A stretch of DNA of 64,000 bases, from contig OY747710.1 of assembly GCA_963556495.2 (NCBI GenBank), positions 3,021,501 through 3,085,500 of the forward strand. The letters run 5' to 3'. The translations under genes were made by a program, and so were the position numbers. Shown here piece after piece: positions 36,001 through 46,740 of the stretch. The stretch comes from Valencia hispanica. Its lineage: Eukaryota > Chordata > Actinopteri > Cyprinodontiformes > Valenciidae. How positions within the stretch are numbered: position 1 is the first letter of the stretch; each line of letters begins with the position of its first letter. The notes under the pieces were generated by a model. That model saw only the letters and a list, made by a program, of their open reading frames with translations, did no database searches and was not told the origin of the DNA.

Positions 36001-36910
36001 TAGTCCACACAAATACATATTCCCAGTGATCGAAACCGAATACAACTGTAACTACATTAATAAAAATATGAAGATCAAAACAGAGACAATTACAAAGCTA
36101 AGACCACAATTTCTTTAGAAACATTTTAAAAGTGCCTTTAGTCGCGCCTTCATTCACCACAGATCGGAGGCCGTTCCATAGTATTATCGCTCTGAACATA
36201 ACAGATCTGCAAACCAACTCTGTTCTGGGTCTTGGACAGGCCAAATGACCATGAATCGCTTGTCTGGTGGAATAACAATGCTGATCTGTCACATAATGTA
36301 AATTGGCATACAGAGTTGTAGGTTGTCTACTGTGGCAGATATTTCTAAAGAAACTCAATAGATGACACTTTAGCTTATCCTCCACTCTGAGCCGTGAAAG
36401 ACTTTCATGAAGAGCCGCTGGGCTCAGCCTCCAGTCAAACGGAAAACCCACGGCTAGTCTTGTAGCTTTAGTTTGTGCTGTTTGGAGTCTAGTCAGGTGC
36501 TTTTTAACTGTGCCAGACCAGACCACCGAACAGCAGTCTAAGTGGGACAACACCGAAGATTTAACCACAAGAACTCTAACAGATGGTGACATAAACGAGT
36601 TGTATCTCCTGATGCACAAAATGTTTCTGCCCATCTTCTTTACAAATGAATTGTGTTTCGCCAAAGACAACTTATCATTTATGGTATGTGTGTATTATGT
36701 TTGTATTGTGTGTATTATGTGTGTATTATGTGTGTATTATGTGTGTATTCTTCAGTAAAATGTGGGAGTTATTTTTGTATTTGCAGGTACTGGACGGAAC
36801 GCGGACTAATGACGTTTCAGGGGAATCTCGTCCACAACCAGAACCCTCAAGGATATTCCACTGAAAACAAATTTATCTGTGAGGGGGAAGTCATGCTGTG
36901 GCCGAATTAA
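30092..36910 (+). CDS. C-type lectin receptor C (complete, all exons open)
   Basis: Exons: E1 30092-30149 (MSVEMSSANIYGNVQKLRK), E2 30590-30649 (TDVNISSDQIYENYKKPKK), optional exon 33150-33203, TM 33676-33771 (HLLFGLAMLCLLLVVSISII), stalk 33855-34154, E4 34280-34422, E5 34512-34591, E6 36787-36910 ending KFICEGEVMLWPN and TAA. All junctions are GT-AG and phase-matched, totalling 915 nt (304 codons, or 286 without the optional exon). Type II topology with no signal peptide. The 100-residue stalk has leucine heptads and ends FPVKDFCPDKS. E4 is a normal lectin start (KCQRCQKDW, KCYLFYE, FC..KAADLVLVD), but E5 (VYYSCTSGRPPYRLNG) has lost WIGL and WxWxDG. Two minus-strand LINE ends fill the E5-E6 intron. 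Inferred role: cell-surface immune receptor that may recruit SH2 adaptors through YGN and YEN. Confidence 0.8.
30776..30964 (+). pseudogene. Fragment of a transposon integrase-like protein (N-terminal HTH)
   Basis: A 62-codon frame reads GFMDSLVKYLNEGHSYSVI, then MMERLHSVRLSLWTVKTKLN and NAGFYSRKNY. The pattern YLxxGxSYxxI...L...H...SLxTxKxxLxxAGxxxRKNY resembles the N-terminal helix-turn-helix of integrase-core proteins scattered in fish and cnidarian genomes, from memory of that motif. No catalytic domain follows. It lies in the E2-TM intron of copy C. Confidence 0.35.
31152..31868 (+). repeat. Minisatellite of alternating 22-bp monomers (44-bp higher-order unit)
   Basis: About 33 head-to-tail monomers alternate between type 1 (core GTGTTTTGGTAAATTTGT) and type 2 (core GTGTTTCGGTAAACTTGT), making a 44-bp dimer repeated about 16 times. 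Most dimers look identical. Type 2 monomers with AAGATTGT in place of AAACTTGT are confined to the last third of the array. The array lies in the large E2-TM intron of copy C. Confidence 0.95.
31869..33149. other. Intronic stretch of copy C
   Basis: AT-rich intron sequence between the minisatellite and the optional exon. Frames near 32088-32321 and 32442-32678 are open but AT-driven, with no motif and no splice logic. Nothing else recognised. Confidence 0.4.
33150..33203 (+). CDS. Possible optional cytoplasmic exon of copy C
   Basis: TTTCATTTAG precedes and GTAAGT follows a 54-nt segment that is phase 1 in and out, like its neighbours. It encodes EKLNSDLCPTESATNVL. Including or skipping it keeps the frame into the TM exon at 33676, so it could be a cassette exon. 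I saw no counterpart in copies B or E; only transcript data can confirm use. Confidence 0.45.
34637..35500 (-). mobile_element. 5'-truncated L2-like LINE (RT C-terminus and 3' end)
   Basis: The 3' tail on the minus strand ends in the complement of GGCAAGGCAATTTTATTTGT. The minus-strand frame 34796-35020 encodes MNGLAPKYVEDLLSQ, RTKHGEAAFSFYAPLIWNKL and [10 protein letters not shown]. This is the same family as the plus-strand fragment at 45.2-45.9 kb (HGLAPKYVEDLLSWY). Further upstream protein is broken by stops. It sits in the E5-E6 intron of copy C. Confidence 0.75.
35785..36690 (-). mobile_element. 5'-truncated LINE (CR1/Rex-like RT C-terminus)
   Basis: The minus-strand frame 36098-36670 (190 codons) reads LVVKSSVLSHLDCCSVVWSG, RLQTAQTKATRLAVGF and RTELVCRSVMFRAIILWNGL, the C-terminal thumb region of non-LTR reverse transcriptases. 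The 3' end on this strand is the complement of TTTATTTGGATCCCCATTAGC at 35795, a fish LINE tail. The clade is uncertain. Insertion is antisense to copy C, directly next to the preceding LINE end. Confidence 0.65.
36684..36752 (+). repeat. Microsatellite (TGTGTATTA)n
   Basis: An imperfect nonamer repeat, TGTGTATTATGTGTGTATTA and so on, lies 35 bp upstream of the acceptor of the last exon of copy C. It occupies the position where the branch point and pyrimidine tract would be expected, so length changes there might affect splicing. Confidence 0.8.
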
Positions 36911-37002
36911 TCCACGCTCTCAAAATTCTTTTGTTTGTGTTGCATACCATACCCATATATAATATGACTATTCAAATAGTTATGCGTAGACACAGTTTTT
37001 AT

Positions 37003-37367
37003 AGGGCTGGGTGATATGGATTAAAAATAAAATCTTATTTTACAATTTAATCAATTTTTCGTGCCAAATTAGATTTTCAATATTAATAGATTTTTTTCCT
37101 CCCTTTCTATTTTTAAAAAGAAATGACAGGTTAAAACTTGCTTTGATTTCAATCATCCCTTCTTGGAGTTGAATTCAAAGTCCATATGAAAACATGCTGT
37201 AAAACAAGATGGAAGGCCTTGGGCGGATTGACATCACTTTAAACTATGGAAGCCCAAACGTTGCACAGCTGACATTTTTTATTTTTAGATTTTCCAAAAA
37301 ATTAAATATTCATAAACATGTAGAAATGTTGATAAATGTATATAATCAATATATTGCCCAGCCCTAG
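37003..37367. mobile_element. MITE with GGGCTGGG termini
   Basis: The left end TAGGGCTGGGTGATATGG and right end ATATTGCCCAGCCCTAG are inverted repeats of one another (AGGGCTGGG / CCCAGCCCT), 365 bp apart, with AT-rich non-coding DNA between them. This termini type is common in fish and usually assigned to hAT-related non-autonomous elements. Confidence 0.75.
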
Positions 37368-39237
37368 GGTTACATTAAAAGCTTAAGCCTAAGAATAATC
37401 CCACTGGTTGCAAATGGTTTTAAGAACTGTTTAGTTTGATTGATGTAAGATAACCAGAAACAAAATGATGGGAAACTTTGCTTCCAGCGAAACTATTTGA
37501 TTTAAAGGCATCATCTGTGATGCATCTGATGTAAATTGTTCTGTTCCTGCTGAAAATGTTTTAATTATATCTAGAAGACACCTACAGCTTTCAGAGCCTG
37601 AAGCAGAAAATAATTGTGTAATGTTAGCTTGAACTGATCATCTACTGAAAGCAGTGGGAATACTTTTGCTGCTTTGCAACATTAAGCTTCAGTTCTTGTG
37701 CTTAAGACTCAGATTATTATGTTTGTGAAGCCTGAAGGATTTCTTTAACTAAGTTCAATAAATACTAAGAGCATTTTGACTTTTTCCTTTATTAAGGATT
37801 CCCACCAGAGGTTTGTTTTTTATGCTAACAAATGTACCCTGAGAACAAACAGCGGCTCAGTGAAAACTAGATTTCCACAGATTTGTAAAATTACAAATTC
37901 TGCCTTCATTTGCATTATGATCAAAGACATCACAAGAGGCAGTAAAATTTGATTAGTTGGCATTAATAAATGATGCAGTGGAAAATTAAAAACAAAGACT
38001 CTAAACTGCTGGAGTTGCGTCTGAGTTGAAAGGGGCCAGGACTGACTGACCCCGTTTGACCTTTAGAAGGTATGATGGATTCTGCTTTGGATGGAGAAGC
38101 TGAGGTAAACTTGGAGACAAATGATCAGAGCTTTTCCAGGTACAAATCTGCTTATATTTCTGCATGCATTTGTTTCTACTGACTTGTTTCCGAACATAAT
38201 CACCACCTGTAGAGTGAGTAAAGTCGCCTTGCATACAGTATGAACTCAACCTCCTGTAGCGTTCTCTTTCATACGTACCTGATCCTGACTGGGATGATTG
38301 TGATGATGAAGGCTGGAGGTGCACAGTGGAGCTAACCGGTAGCACTGGCCTCATTATGAGCCTGCCTGGCAATCATGTTCAGTGGAATCAGCAATTTGTG
38401 TAAAAGTTTATTCATCTAAACATAATAATCTAACATAGAATTTACCTAAAAATTATGCTGAAGACGTTTGATTAAGAAATCGGCCCATCTTCATCTTTTA
38501 GCATTATTCTGATGATGGATTTTCCTGAAATCCAAACGACTTCAACATTTTGATGAACCAACCGATGAAGGGGGGATTTAATTTGTAGAAAATAAAAACG
38601 TCAAGAAAAGCAAAAAATGGAAGTTGAGAAAAGAAGCCCGTTCATTGTGCCTTTTTTGATGTCATCAGAAGTGTTTTAATGTGGAAGCTTGTTATTGGAA
38701 GGGTAGAAGTCATCTTGATTAAACAACTTACAAATAAAAGCAAAAAACATAGAAAAATTAACATGAGCCGATGTTCTGTAGGTGACAAACGATATAAAAT
38801 GTTTTATACGCTTATACAGCAAAGTCTGGTTAGTAGCTTTAATTATTTATTGTATTTTCCACATACCACAAACATCCTGTGGGGTAGCATACAGTACATG
38901 ATATGTGTCCCAATAGCAGTTTGTTGACAAACTAAAGTCCTTCACATGTTTAATTCTTCCAAATTATCTCTATATGCTTCTATATTTTCCATCCTCCGAC
39001 ATTTTGTGGGGTATTTTGTTTTATTGTCTTCAAACTCAAAGTAAAAAACAAAAAGCTAATTTCCTCACAATTTCTGAATAAATAAAATCGTAAACACGGA
39101 GCTTTAGTTTACCCTTTTTCACCTTGTTTGTGGGTTTAAAACAGTGAACTATCTACAGTGTGAGGCTTTGGAAATGTTAAGAGGAAGAGAAAACTTCTGG
39201 TTTATCTAAAAGAGGTAAAAACACTATTTGGTTTTGG
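37368..39237. other. Spacer between lectin copies C and D
   Basis: AT-rich. A minus-strand frame of 123 codons at 38001-38372 (LIMRPVLPVSSTVHLQPSSS, then YERERYRRLSSYCMQG) is somewhat less AT-rich than its surroundings, but has no motif I recognise. No lectin exon seen. Confidence 0.35.
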
Positions 39238-40626
39238 CAGGGGCGCTGCTAAGGATTTTGGGCCCCATGAAAAGAATCTTGGCAGGGCCCCCAACACAAC
39301 TGAGACTTTTTTCATATTAATTTACATAAAATCATGCGCTTTTATGGTATTTTGACTATCATTCTCATATATTTAAGTCAATCAGACAATTGAACTCCAT
39401 CTCATGTCCACACCTGTAATTTGTCCTCTGTAATACTGCACTACTTCAGTACTGTATAATGTATATACTGTGCATAGCTGTACATGTGTCATATAGTGTA
39501 TAGCCGCTCACCTTCTTCTTCTTCATGTGGGAGAGCAGGGGCGGATTCAGGGGATGCTGGAGTTAGGGGTTGGGAGACAGCCGGACCAGTTGCTGCTGCT
39601 GGTTCACTTGACTCTGTCCGGATCGAGGCACGATTTTGACAAAGTGCGTTTGACTGCATTGAACATTTAACTAAAACTGTGTATTATTATTTTTTCCAGC
39701 GTTTTCTTGACCTAACATGGGGAGAAAATTGAGTTCGCTTATCATGCACTTTTAACACTAGAACGGCCACCAGCAGTCATTTTAACCGCAACATTTAAAC
39801 TTATGGTAATCATGTTTAACACTAGAATAAACAAGGCATCTTTTTGACCGTTTTGAAATTTGCATATACTTTCACATTATCTGATCCAGAACGCCGACAA
39901 ACTCATTTTAAAGAGCGCAAAATCCTGTGCGGTCAAAATGAGCGCCTGTGGACGTAGTAGAAATGATCATATTTCTGTTTTTTCACACAATATATATTCA
40001 AACTTGTTTTAATGAAAATTCACTAGTTTTAGGGTCAGGGACCAGCAAGGCTTCATGATTTAATTTGACAAAGTTGTTGAATATGCACATTTCAAACCAT
40101 TCGAAATGACCGCCTGTGGACGTTCGAGTGTTAAGTGCATTACATTTGACTGTTCAGAACGATCGAGACATCATTTTGATAGAGGCAAGGCCAACTGATA
40201 GTCTAAATAACAGCATGTTTGACTGCATTGATTAGTTACCCAAAACAGAGAAAATGAGAAATTCGGGGGTTCTTGAGCCAACATGGGGAGAAATTTAGCT
40301 AAGCTGTCTTGACCACCTTAGCCTAATGTTACAAGTTCACTACCTGCGTGGTCCACTAACAACAAACCCACCTTTTCTTGTGAAATATTGGGTAACATAC
40401 TGTCGACCCTTTGCCTCTTTCACTTCTCTCTTTTTTTTCTCTTTGCGTTTTTGACTTCCAGATTTTTGAGGCATTTTGACTTCCTCTTCCGTCACCATTT
40501 TTTTTTAGCACCACAATTTTATTGGGGGCTTCTCTGGGCCCCCTCTCCGTCATGGGCCCCGAGAATCGTCATCGTTTACCCCCCCCACCCCCCCACCCCC
40601 ACCCCCCCCCCCCCAGGCGCCCCAGG
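39238..40626. mobile_element. Putative DNA transposon with GGGCCC-rich termini
   Basis: The left end CAGGGGCGCTGCTAAGG plus TTTTGGGCCCCATGA pairs in inverse orientation with the right end TCATGGGCCCCGAGA (about 40550) and CAGGCGCCCC (40614-40624). A C-rich slippage run (about 40578-40615) lies within the right end. No transposase is recognised, and a second element is nested inside. The borders are my estimate. It ends only about 30 bp before the first exon of copy D. Confidence 0.4.
39752..40134. mobile_element. TTAA-flanked (piggyBac-type) MITE
   Basis: It starts TTAACACTAGAACGGCCACC and ends GGACGTTCGAGTGTTAA, inverted repeats anchored on TTAA at 39752-39755 and 40131-40134. Subterminal AGTCATTTTAACCGC and GAAATGACCGCC also mirror one another, and an internal TTTAACACTAGAATAAAC copy sits near 39808. 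TTAA target sites are characteristic of piggyBac. The inverted similarity continues outward (ATGCACTTTTAA / TTAAGTGCAT), so the true border is not fully settled. Confidence 0.6.
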
Positions 40627-40713
40627 GTTTTGGGGACACATTCAAACCTTCCAAGATGGATCAAGATTTTTCTTCAGCTGTGATTTATGAAAACATTTAA
40701 ATAAGTCGGAATG

Positions 40714-41889
40714 GTAAGACAAAATGTGTCTGTTTGTGATTACATAAAACTGACAAAATGTGGGTAATACCGAGTAATAGATTAGAAAGAATGTGTTAAT
40801 ACTTTATAATTATTTCAACGATGAGCTATATATCGTCATCATAATGTTTAGTTACTTCAGTTTTTGCTTTTAATTAAATTATCAGACAAAATTCTAAACT
40901 TTTTAGCTTTAACTTCTTCAGTTCAATTTCAGCCAAATGGATCTAAAAATATTTGTGTGCATAATTTGTCCTTAAATGTATTCATACATGTATAGTTCAT
41001 TTAATCAGATTTTATATTGTTAAACCTTAGCCCTGTTACACATTAAGTTGACACAACTACTTTTTTATACAAAGTAAACATTTAAAAAGCCGATGTTTTT
41101 TTATGTTTGCATCAGAATGTGTTTTATCTTAACTAAACTTGTTATATAAAAACATGAAGATCTTATTTGTAATCTGGTGAGAATGCTTTGTTTGCTCCTA
41201 CATTGAATAAGTTAGGATGTTTTCATAGTTCTGTGAACTTCACATAAAACATAGTTACCATAAGTTCCTAATATTTAAATGTGACCAGTTTCAGACGTAT
41301 TTCCTCCTGCTGAGAATTTTCCTACACAGATCCTCCAAAGTCTGCAGGGTTCAGTCTGAAATATAGTAAATGATTTGTTGGGACATGAATTTCTTCTGTT
41401 GGTCTATTGTCTTTAAACCTGTCTGGTTACAATGAGCAGGAGATTTAAATAGAAGTCAGTCAATAGAGAAAACAGCTTCTGTAATGAACTGGAATTCACA
41501 CTAAACATCCCATAATGCCTTTAAACACCCCTGCTTGGATCAATTTCCCACTTAGAAATAAGTGGGATCTGTTTATAACTTATCCTCCCTGTGTTTCATT
41601 TTACTGCACTTTTCTCAACAACAATAACCACCAGAAGAACTGGCTTTATTGAGCAGCTTTATTTCATTCATTTCTAAGTGTTCTTACTTTAAATCAGAAC
41701 AACAGCAGGTTCCTGGACCTCAGCCTGGGATTCAAGCTACAAACCCTGTCCTATTCGCCCAAAAGAGAACACCCGCCAGTGAAAGTTGGGGTCCTGGCAG
41801 GTTGTCAAAATAAAAATTGAATCTCATCCATCCCGATTTAGCTAGAAAGTGTAATATTCCTAGCTTCTAGTTAGATCCTCCCATCTGCG
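40714..41889. other. Intron/spacer after copy D E1
   Basis: AT-rich sequence searched by eye for an E2 exon (YEN word followed by GTAAG) and for a TM exon; neither was found. The last 150 bp before the gypsy element show no clear LTR. Confidence 0.4.
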
Positions 41890-42282
41890 TCTTAGCGCTT
41901 GACGGTAGCATCATTACCTCGATCACTCATCAGCCTGTTTCCTTGGTTGTCTCGGGTAACCACCACGAATCCATCCAGTTTTACGTTTATCCTACCAAGG
42001 AAAGTCCATTGGTCCTCGGCTACCCCTGGCTATTTCAACATAACCCCCAGATCAACTGGCCTAATAGTTGGATCAATACCTGGAGTCCCTACTGCCTCAA
42101 AAATTGCCTCCAATCCGCTCTTCCTGAAAGAAAAAGACTCCCTGACACAAAGACGGAACCCAATTCAGACCTTTCTCAAGTTCCCTCCGAGTACCACGAT
42201 CTTGGCCAAGTGTTCAGAAAAGACCTTGCGCTCTCCTTACCACCTTATAGGCCATATGACTGCGCCATAGATCTTCTCCCAG

Positions 42283-44520
42283 GTGCACCTCTTCCTTCAG
42301 GCCGTCTATTTCAACCTGTCAATAAAAGAACGTGAAGCTATGGAGAAATACATCCAAGATTCCCTGGACACTGGTATCATCAGACCATCATCATCACTCA
42401 TTGGCACAGGATTCTTCTTTGTTTCCAAAAAGGATGGAAGCCTACGCCCATGTAGTGATTACCGCGGTCTAAACCAAATCACCATTAAAAATAAATATTC
42501 TCTCCCACTTCTCTCTTCAGCTCTCGAACCGGTCGCCAAAGCCACCATTTCTCCAAGCTCAACCTCCGTAACGCTTATCATTTGGTCCGCATTAAAGATG
42601 GTAACAAATGGAAAACGGCATTCAAGACCCACATAGGTCACTTTGAGTATCTTGTGAAGCCCTTTGCTTTAAGTAATGCTCCCGCAGTCTTTCAGAACCT
42701 TGTCAATGACGTCCTCAGAGATTTCCTTCAGAGTTTTGTGTTCGTTTACCTGCATGACATTCTCATTTTCTCCCAAAATCCAGAAGATCAAGGTCCATGT
42801 TCAACAAGTCCTTCAACGCCTTATGGAGAACCATCTCTACGTAAAAGCTGAAAAGTGTGAGTTCCATGTTTCCTCCATCACATTCCTGGGCGTCATCCTG
42901 AAGGGAAGGCAGACCCCACTAAAACCAAAACCATCAAAGATTGGCCCGTTCCAGAGACCAGAAAACAGCTTAAAAGATTCATAGGTTTAACCAACTTCTA
43001 CCGCCGCTTCATCAAAGACTTTAGCAAGATCGCTACACCTTTGACCGCACTCACTTCTACCAAAATACCTTTCCACTGGACCCCAGAGGCTGACCATGCA
43101 TTCAAACAGTTAGAGGAATTATTCACTCAAACCCCATTCTCCACCATCCAGATCCTTCCCGGCAGTTCGTTCTTGAGGTTGATGCTTCTGACTCCGCCGC
43201 TGGGGCCGTTCTATCCCAACGCTCGTCCCAGGATCAAAAACGTCATCCTTGTGCATTCTTTTCGAGGTGATTTTCCCAGTCGGAGAAAAACTATGACATC
43301 GGTGATCGAGAACTTTTAGCTGTTAAGTTAGCTTTAGAAGAATGGAGACACTGGTTGGAGGGCACTGAACTTCCCATTATCGTTTGGACAGACCATAAGA
43401 ACTTGTCATACATTCAATCTGCTAAAAGACTCAACCCCAGACAGTTCCGCTGGTCTCTCTTCTTTTCCCGGTTTAATCTTAACATATCTTATTGCCCAGG
43501 TTCGAAAAACAAGAAGCCAGACGCTCTCTCCAGAATTCACCACCATCCTCCCATCCTCGTGTTTCTTAGGATCTCTTACCTGGGACATAGAAAAATCCAT
43601 CCAGGAAGCCCTTCTCTCCGAGCCAGACCCTGATGGGGGATTTTCTGGACGTCTTTACGTACCCACTTCCCTTCGAGCACGGACTATTCATTGGGCCCAT
43701 ACTTCCAAGTTCTCCTGCCATCCCGGAACCAGCCGTACCATAGCACTCCTCCGAATATACTTCTGGTGGCCATCATTAAACAAGGATGTCATTGACTATG
43801 TCTCAGCCTGTCAAATCTGTAACCGTAACAAATCCTCTCATCAGTCTCCCTCAGGTCTCCTTCAGCCCCTCTCCGTCCCAACCCGGCCTTGGTCCCACAT
43901 CTCTTTGGACTTCATCACCGGACTACCAACTTCCAAAGGTAGAAATGTCATACTCGCAATCATTGACAGATTCTCTAAAGCCTGCCATCTTGTTGCCCTC
44001 ACAAAACTTTCATCCTCAGCCGAAACAGCTAGACTCCTCACGTATCATGTTTTCCGTTTGCATGGCATCCCTACCGAGATCACGTCAGACCGAGGACCAC
44101 AATTCATCTCTGCTGTTTGGAAAGAGTTCTGCTCCTCATTTGGTGCTAAGCCCTGCCTCACTTCCGGTTTCCATCCTCAATCTAACGGCCAGTGTGAACG
44201 ATTCAATCAGGAGGTGGAAAACACTCTCAGATGCTTGTGCAGCCAGAACCCCATCACCTGGAGCGTCCACCTACCATGGGTCGAGTATTCCCACAACGCT
44301 CACATTTAATCCGCAACCGGCCTCTCTCCTTTTGAAGTCTCCCTGGGGTATCAACCACCACTCCTTCCTGCCTCATTCCCAGATACAGCCATTCCCTCGG
44401 TCCGTGCTCGCCTCCACTCCATTCAACGGATTTGGAATCAGACCCACTCAGCCCTCTCCAGAACATCAGCTCGGAACAAAATCATTGCCGATAAGAAGAG
44501 AAGACCAGCGCCCACCTCCT
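42283..44520 (+). pseudogene. Degraded gypsy pol: RT, RNase H, integrase
   Basis: RT begins near [20 protein letters not shown]. The catalytic tetrad reads YLHD, with His replacing the first Asp of YLDD. RNase H runs to DALSRI near 43535. The integrase core keeps its three acidic residues (D in SLDF, D in TSDRG, E in CERF). A TAA follows NAHI at about 44308, and the integrase tail (ATGLSPFEVSLGYQPPLLPA) continues in that frame. Frame changes occur at about 42290, 42600, 42790 and 43160. Confidence 0.7.
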
Positions 44521-44526
44521 CACCCG

Positions 44527-46738
44527 GGGTCTCATTTATAAAGCTTGCTTACGCACAAAACGGGGTGTGAAAACTACGTAAGCAACTTTCTATGCCAAGT
44601 TTAGGATTTATAGAAAATAACGTGGCAGAAAAATGTGCGCAACTTTAAGCACACTAAGGATCTTGCTTACGCACTTATTTGGACACAGAGGACCCTGACA
44701 GCGCAGCAGGAGAGACGGCTAAAACGTGAATTTAAGCCACACAACCAGCAGTCACCCTCCCATCCCATCTCTGAACTGAGAATAGAAATGAAAAGCTGAA
44801 TGAAAATATGTTGCACATAAGAATTATATCACAGTATGTTCATATGTATTTATGTCTTCAGATTATACAGAAATTGCACTTATTGGTGGATTAATTGTGT
44901 GAAGTACGAATACTGCAGCGTTCCCTGCATAATGCTGCATAATGGATGATGGCGCACATTGAAGATCACGCCACTGGAAGCATCTGGATGGGGGACCCGG
45001 TGTAGATTCCTTAAAGCAGTCCTATTAGATCTTTGTGCCAAGCTGGACCCGGTGTTGGATCTACTGACCCACTGGAACCGTTCACCCCGTCCCCCCCTCT
45101 TCTTTTTTATGACGGGGAACGCTGCTGCATCAACGCTGCTTCACTTGCAGCTCTTCCGTTTGTTTGTGACGCCAAAACAATATTTTGCTAGGATGATACT
45201 TTTTAAAAGTAGACTTAACTTTCTCCAGCTGAATAGAAACAAAACTGAAGTAATTATTTTTGGACTTAAAGAGGAACGATCAACAGTCAGCACACAGCTT
45301 CAGTTAATACAGATAGAAACTACTGATCAGGCCTGAAATCTAGGTGTAGTAATGGACTCAGACCTGAACCTCCAGGGTCACATAAAGGCAATAAAAAGGT
45401 CAGCGTTCTATCACCTGAAGAACATTTCTAGGATTAAAGGACTGATGTCGCAACAGGACCTAGAAAAACTCATCCATGCGTTTATCTTTAGTCAGATTGA
45501 TTACTGCAACAGCATCTTCACAGGTCTGCCTAAAAAGTCAATCAGACAGCTGCACCTGATCCAGAACGCTGCTGCTCGTGTTCCTCACTAGAACCAGGAA
45601 AGTAGAGCACATCACCCCAGTTCTAGAGTCCTTACACTGGCTCCCTGTAGCTCAGAGAATAGACTTCTAAATACTCCTAGTGGTTTATAAATCATTACAT
45701 GGCTTAGCACCAAAATATGTTGAAGACCTGTTGTCATGGTACCAACCACCAAGACCACTCAGGTCCTCCAACTCTAGCCTACTAAACATCCCTAGACTCA
45801 GAACTAAACATGGAGAAGCAGCTTTCAGTTTCTATGCTCCCCTTATCTGGAACAGACTTCCTGACGAGTGTAGAGCTGCTGAAACTCTGAACTGCTTTAA
45901 ATCGAGACTAAAAACCATCTGTTGAGAATTGCCTTCGATTAAATGATTGATGTTATATGTATGAAATGTGTTCATGCTCTCTTGCTTTACTGATCTTTCT
46001 CTTACTTTATTGTGCATCATGTGCAATGTGTGTTTCTTTTACTTTTAATTTCCATTGTTTTTTTGTTTTGTTTTTTAAATCACCAAATCATGTAAATTCC
46101 CTTAATTACCCTTTTCTGTCAGGCTTTGTATATCTAGTTTTATTTGTTTTAATAATTTGCTTGTTTTAATAATTCTGTTTTAATAAATTCCAGTCTTATT
46201 GTTGCTACAAGAAGTAATCATATAGGCCTAATTGAAACTTTATTGTTATCTTTTTTATTGCTTGTGCTGCTTTTATTATTACATTTTTAAATCTTTTTAC
46301 TCTCTTCTTGTCACACATTTTCTTTTTGCAACTGTATTTTTGTCTTTTAATGTGAAGCACTTTGGCTGAGTGAAGCGATGATTAAGTGATTGAAATAAAA
46401 CAGTTTTCCGTGCCTCTACCAGCCTGCAGCCGTCTCTGTGGAATTACTTTCTCCGCCTCTCGGTTGCCATGGTTACGCGTGAAACGCCCCATATTGGCTG
46501 GCTTAAGTTGATGCAGAATATTCACTAGACACTTTGCATGGACCGTTTATGGGAGAAAGTGGGTGTGTAGGAGGAGGGATATGATCCAAAAACACCTGCG
46601 CACATTTCTAGGGAGAGTGGGATTTATAAAGCGGAAAGTGCGTGCATAAGAAACTTACTAGTCATAAGTTAAAAAAAGTTGCTGAACTTAAGTACGGTTT
46701 TAGTAATGATTCTACGCAAAGTTTTATAAATGAGACCC
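44527..46738. mobile_element. TIR element inserted in the gypsy integrase
   Basis: The left terminus GGGTCTCATTTATAAA (44527-44542) and right terminus TTTATAAATGAGACCC (46723-46738) are perfect 16-bp inverted repeats; similarity continues inward (TTGCTTACGC / GCGTAGAATC). Gypsy coding sequence stops at the left end and resumes at the right end ([13 protein letters not shown]). There is no recognisable transposase, and a LINE fragment is nested inside. A target duplication could not be defined with confidence. Confidence 0.8.
45170..46410 (+). mobile_element. 5'-truncated L2-like LINE nested in the TIR element
   Basis: The frame after 45352 reads MDSDLNLQGHIKAIKRSAF, YHLKNISRIKGLMSQQDLEK, FSQIDYCNSIFTGLPKKSIR and [12 protein letters not shown]. 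After a frame change at about 45.6 kb it continues HGLAPKYVEDLLSWYQPPRP and LRTKHGEAAFSFYAPLIWNR. The 3' UTR runs to about 46.4 kb (GAAGCACTTTGGCTGAG, then GAAATAAAAC). Only the RT C-terminus is present. It is related to the minus-strand copy at 34.6-35.5 kb. Confidence 0.75.
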
Positions 46739-46740
46739 TC

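Noticed and set aside
37981..38160. A first exon of copy D (MMDSALDGEAE followed by GT)
   Set aside because: It lacks the YxN motif and the family spacing; the exon at 40656 is a far better match.
38001..38372. Minus-strand 123-codon frame between copies C and D
   Set aside because: Long for this AT-rich region, but I recognise no domain, and no repeat or splice evidence supports it. Kept only as a note in the spacer entry.
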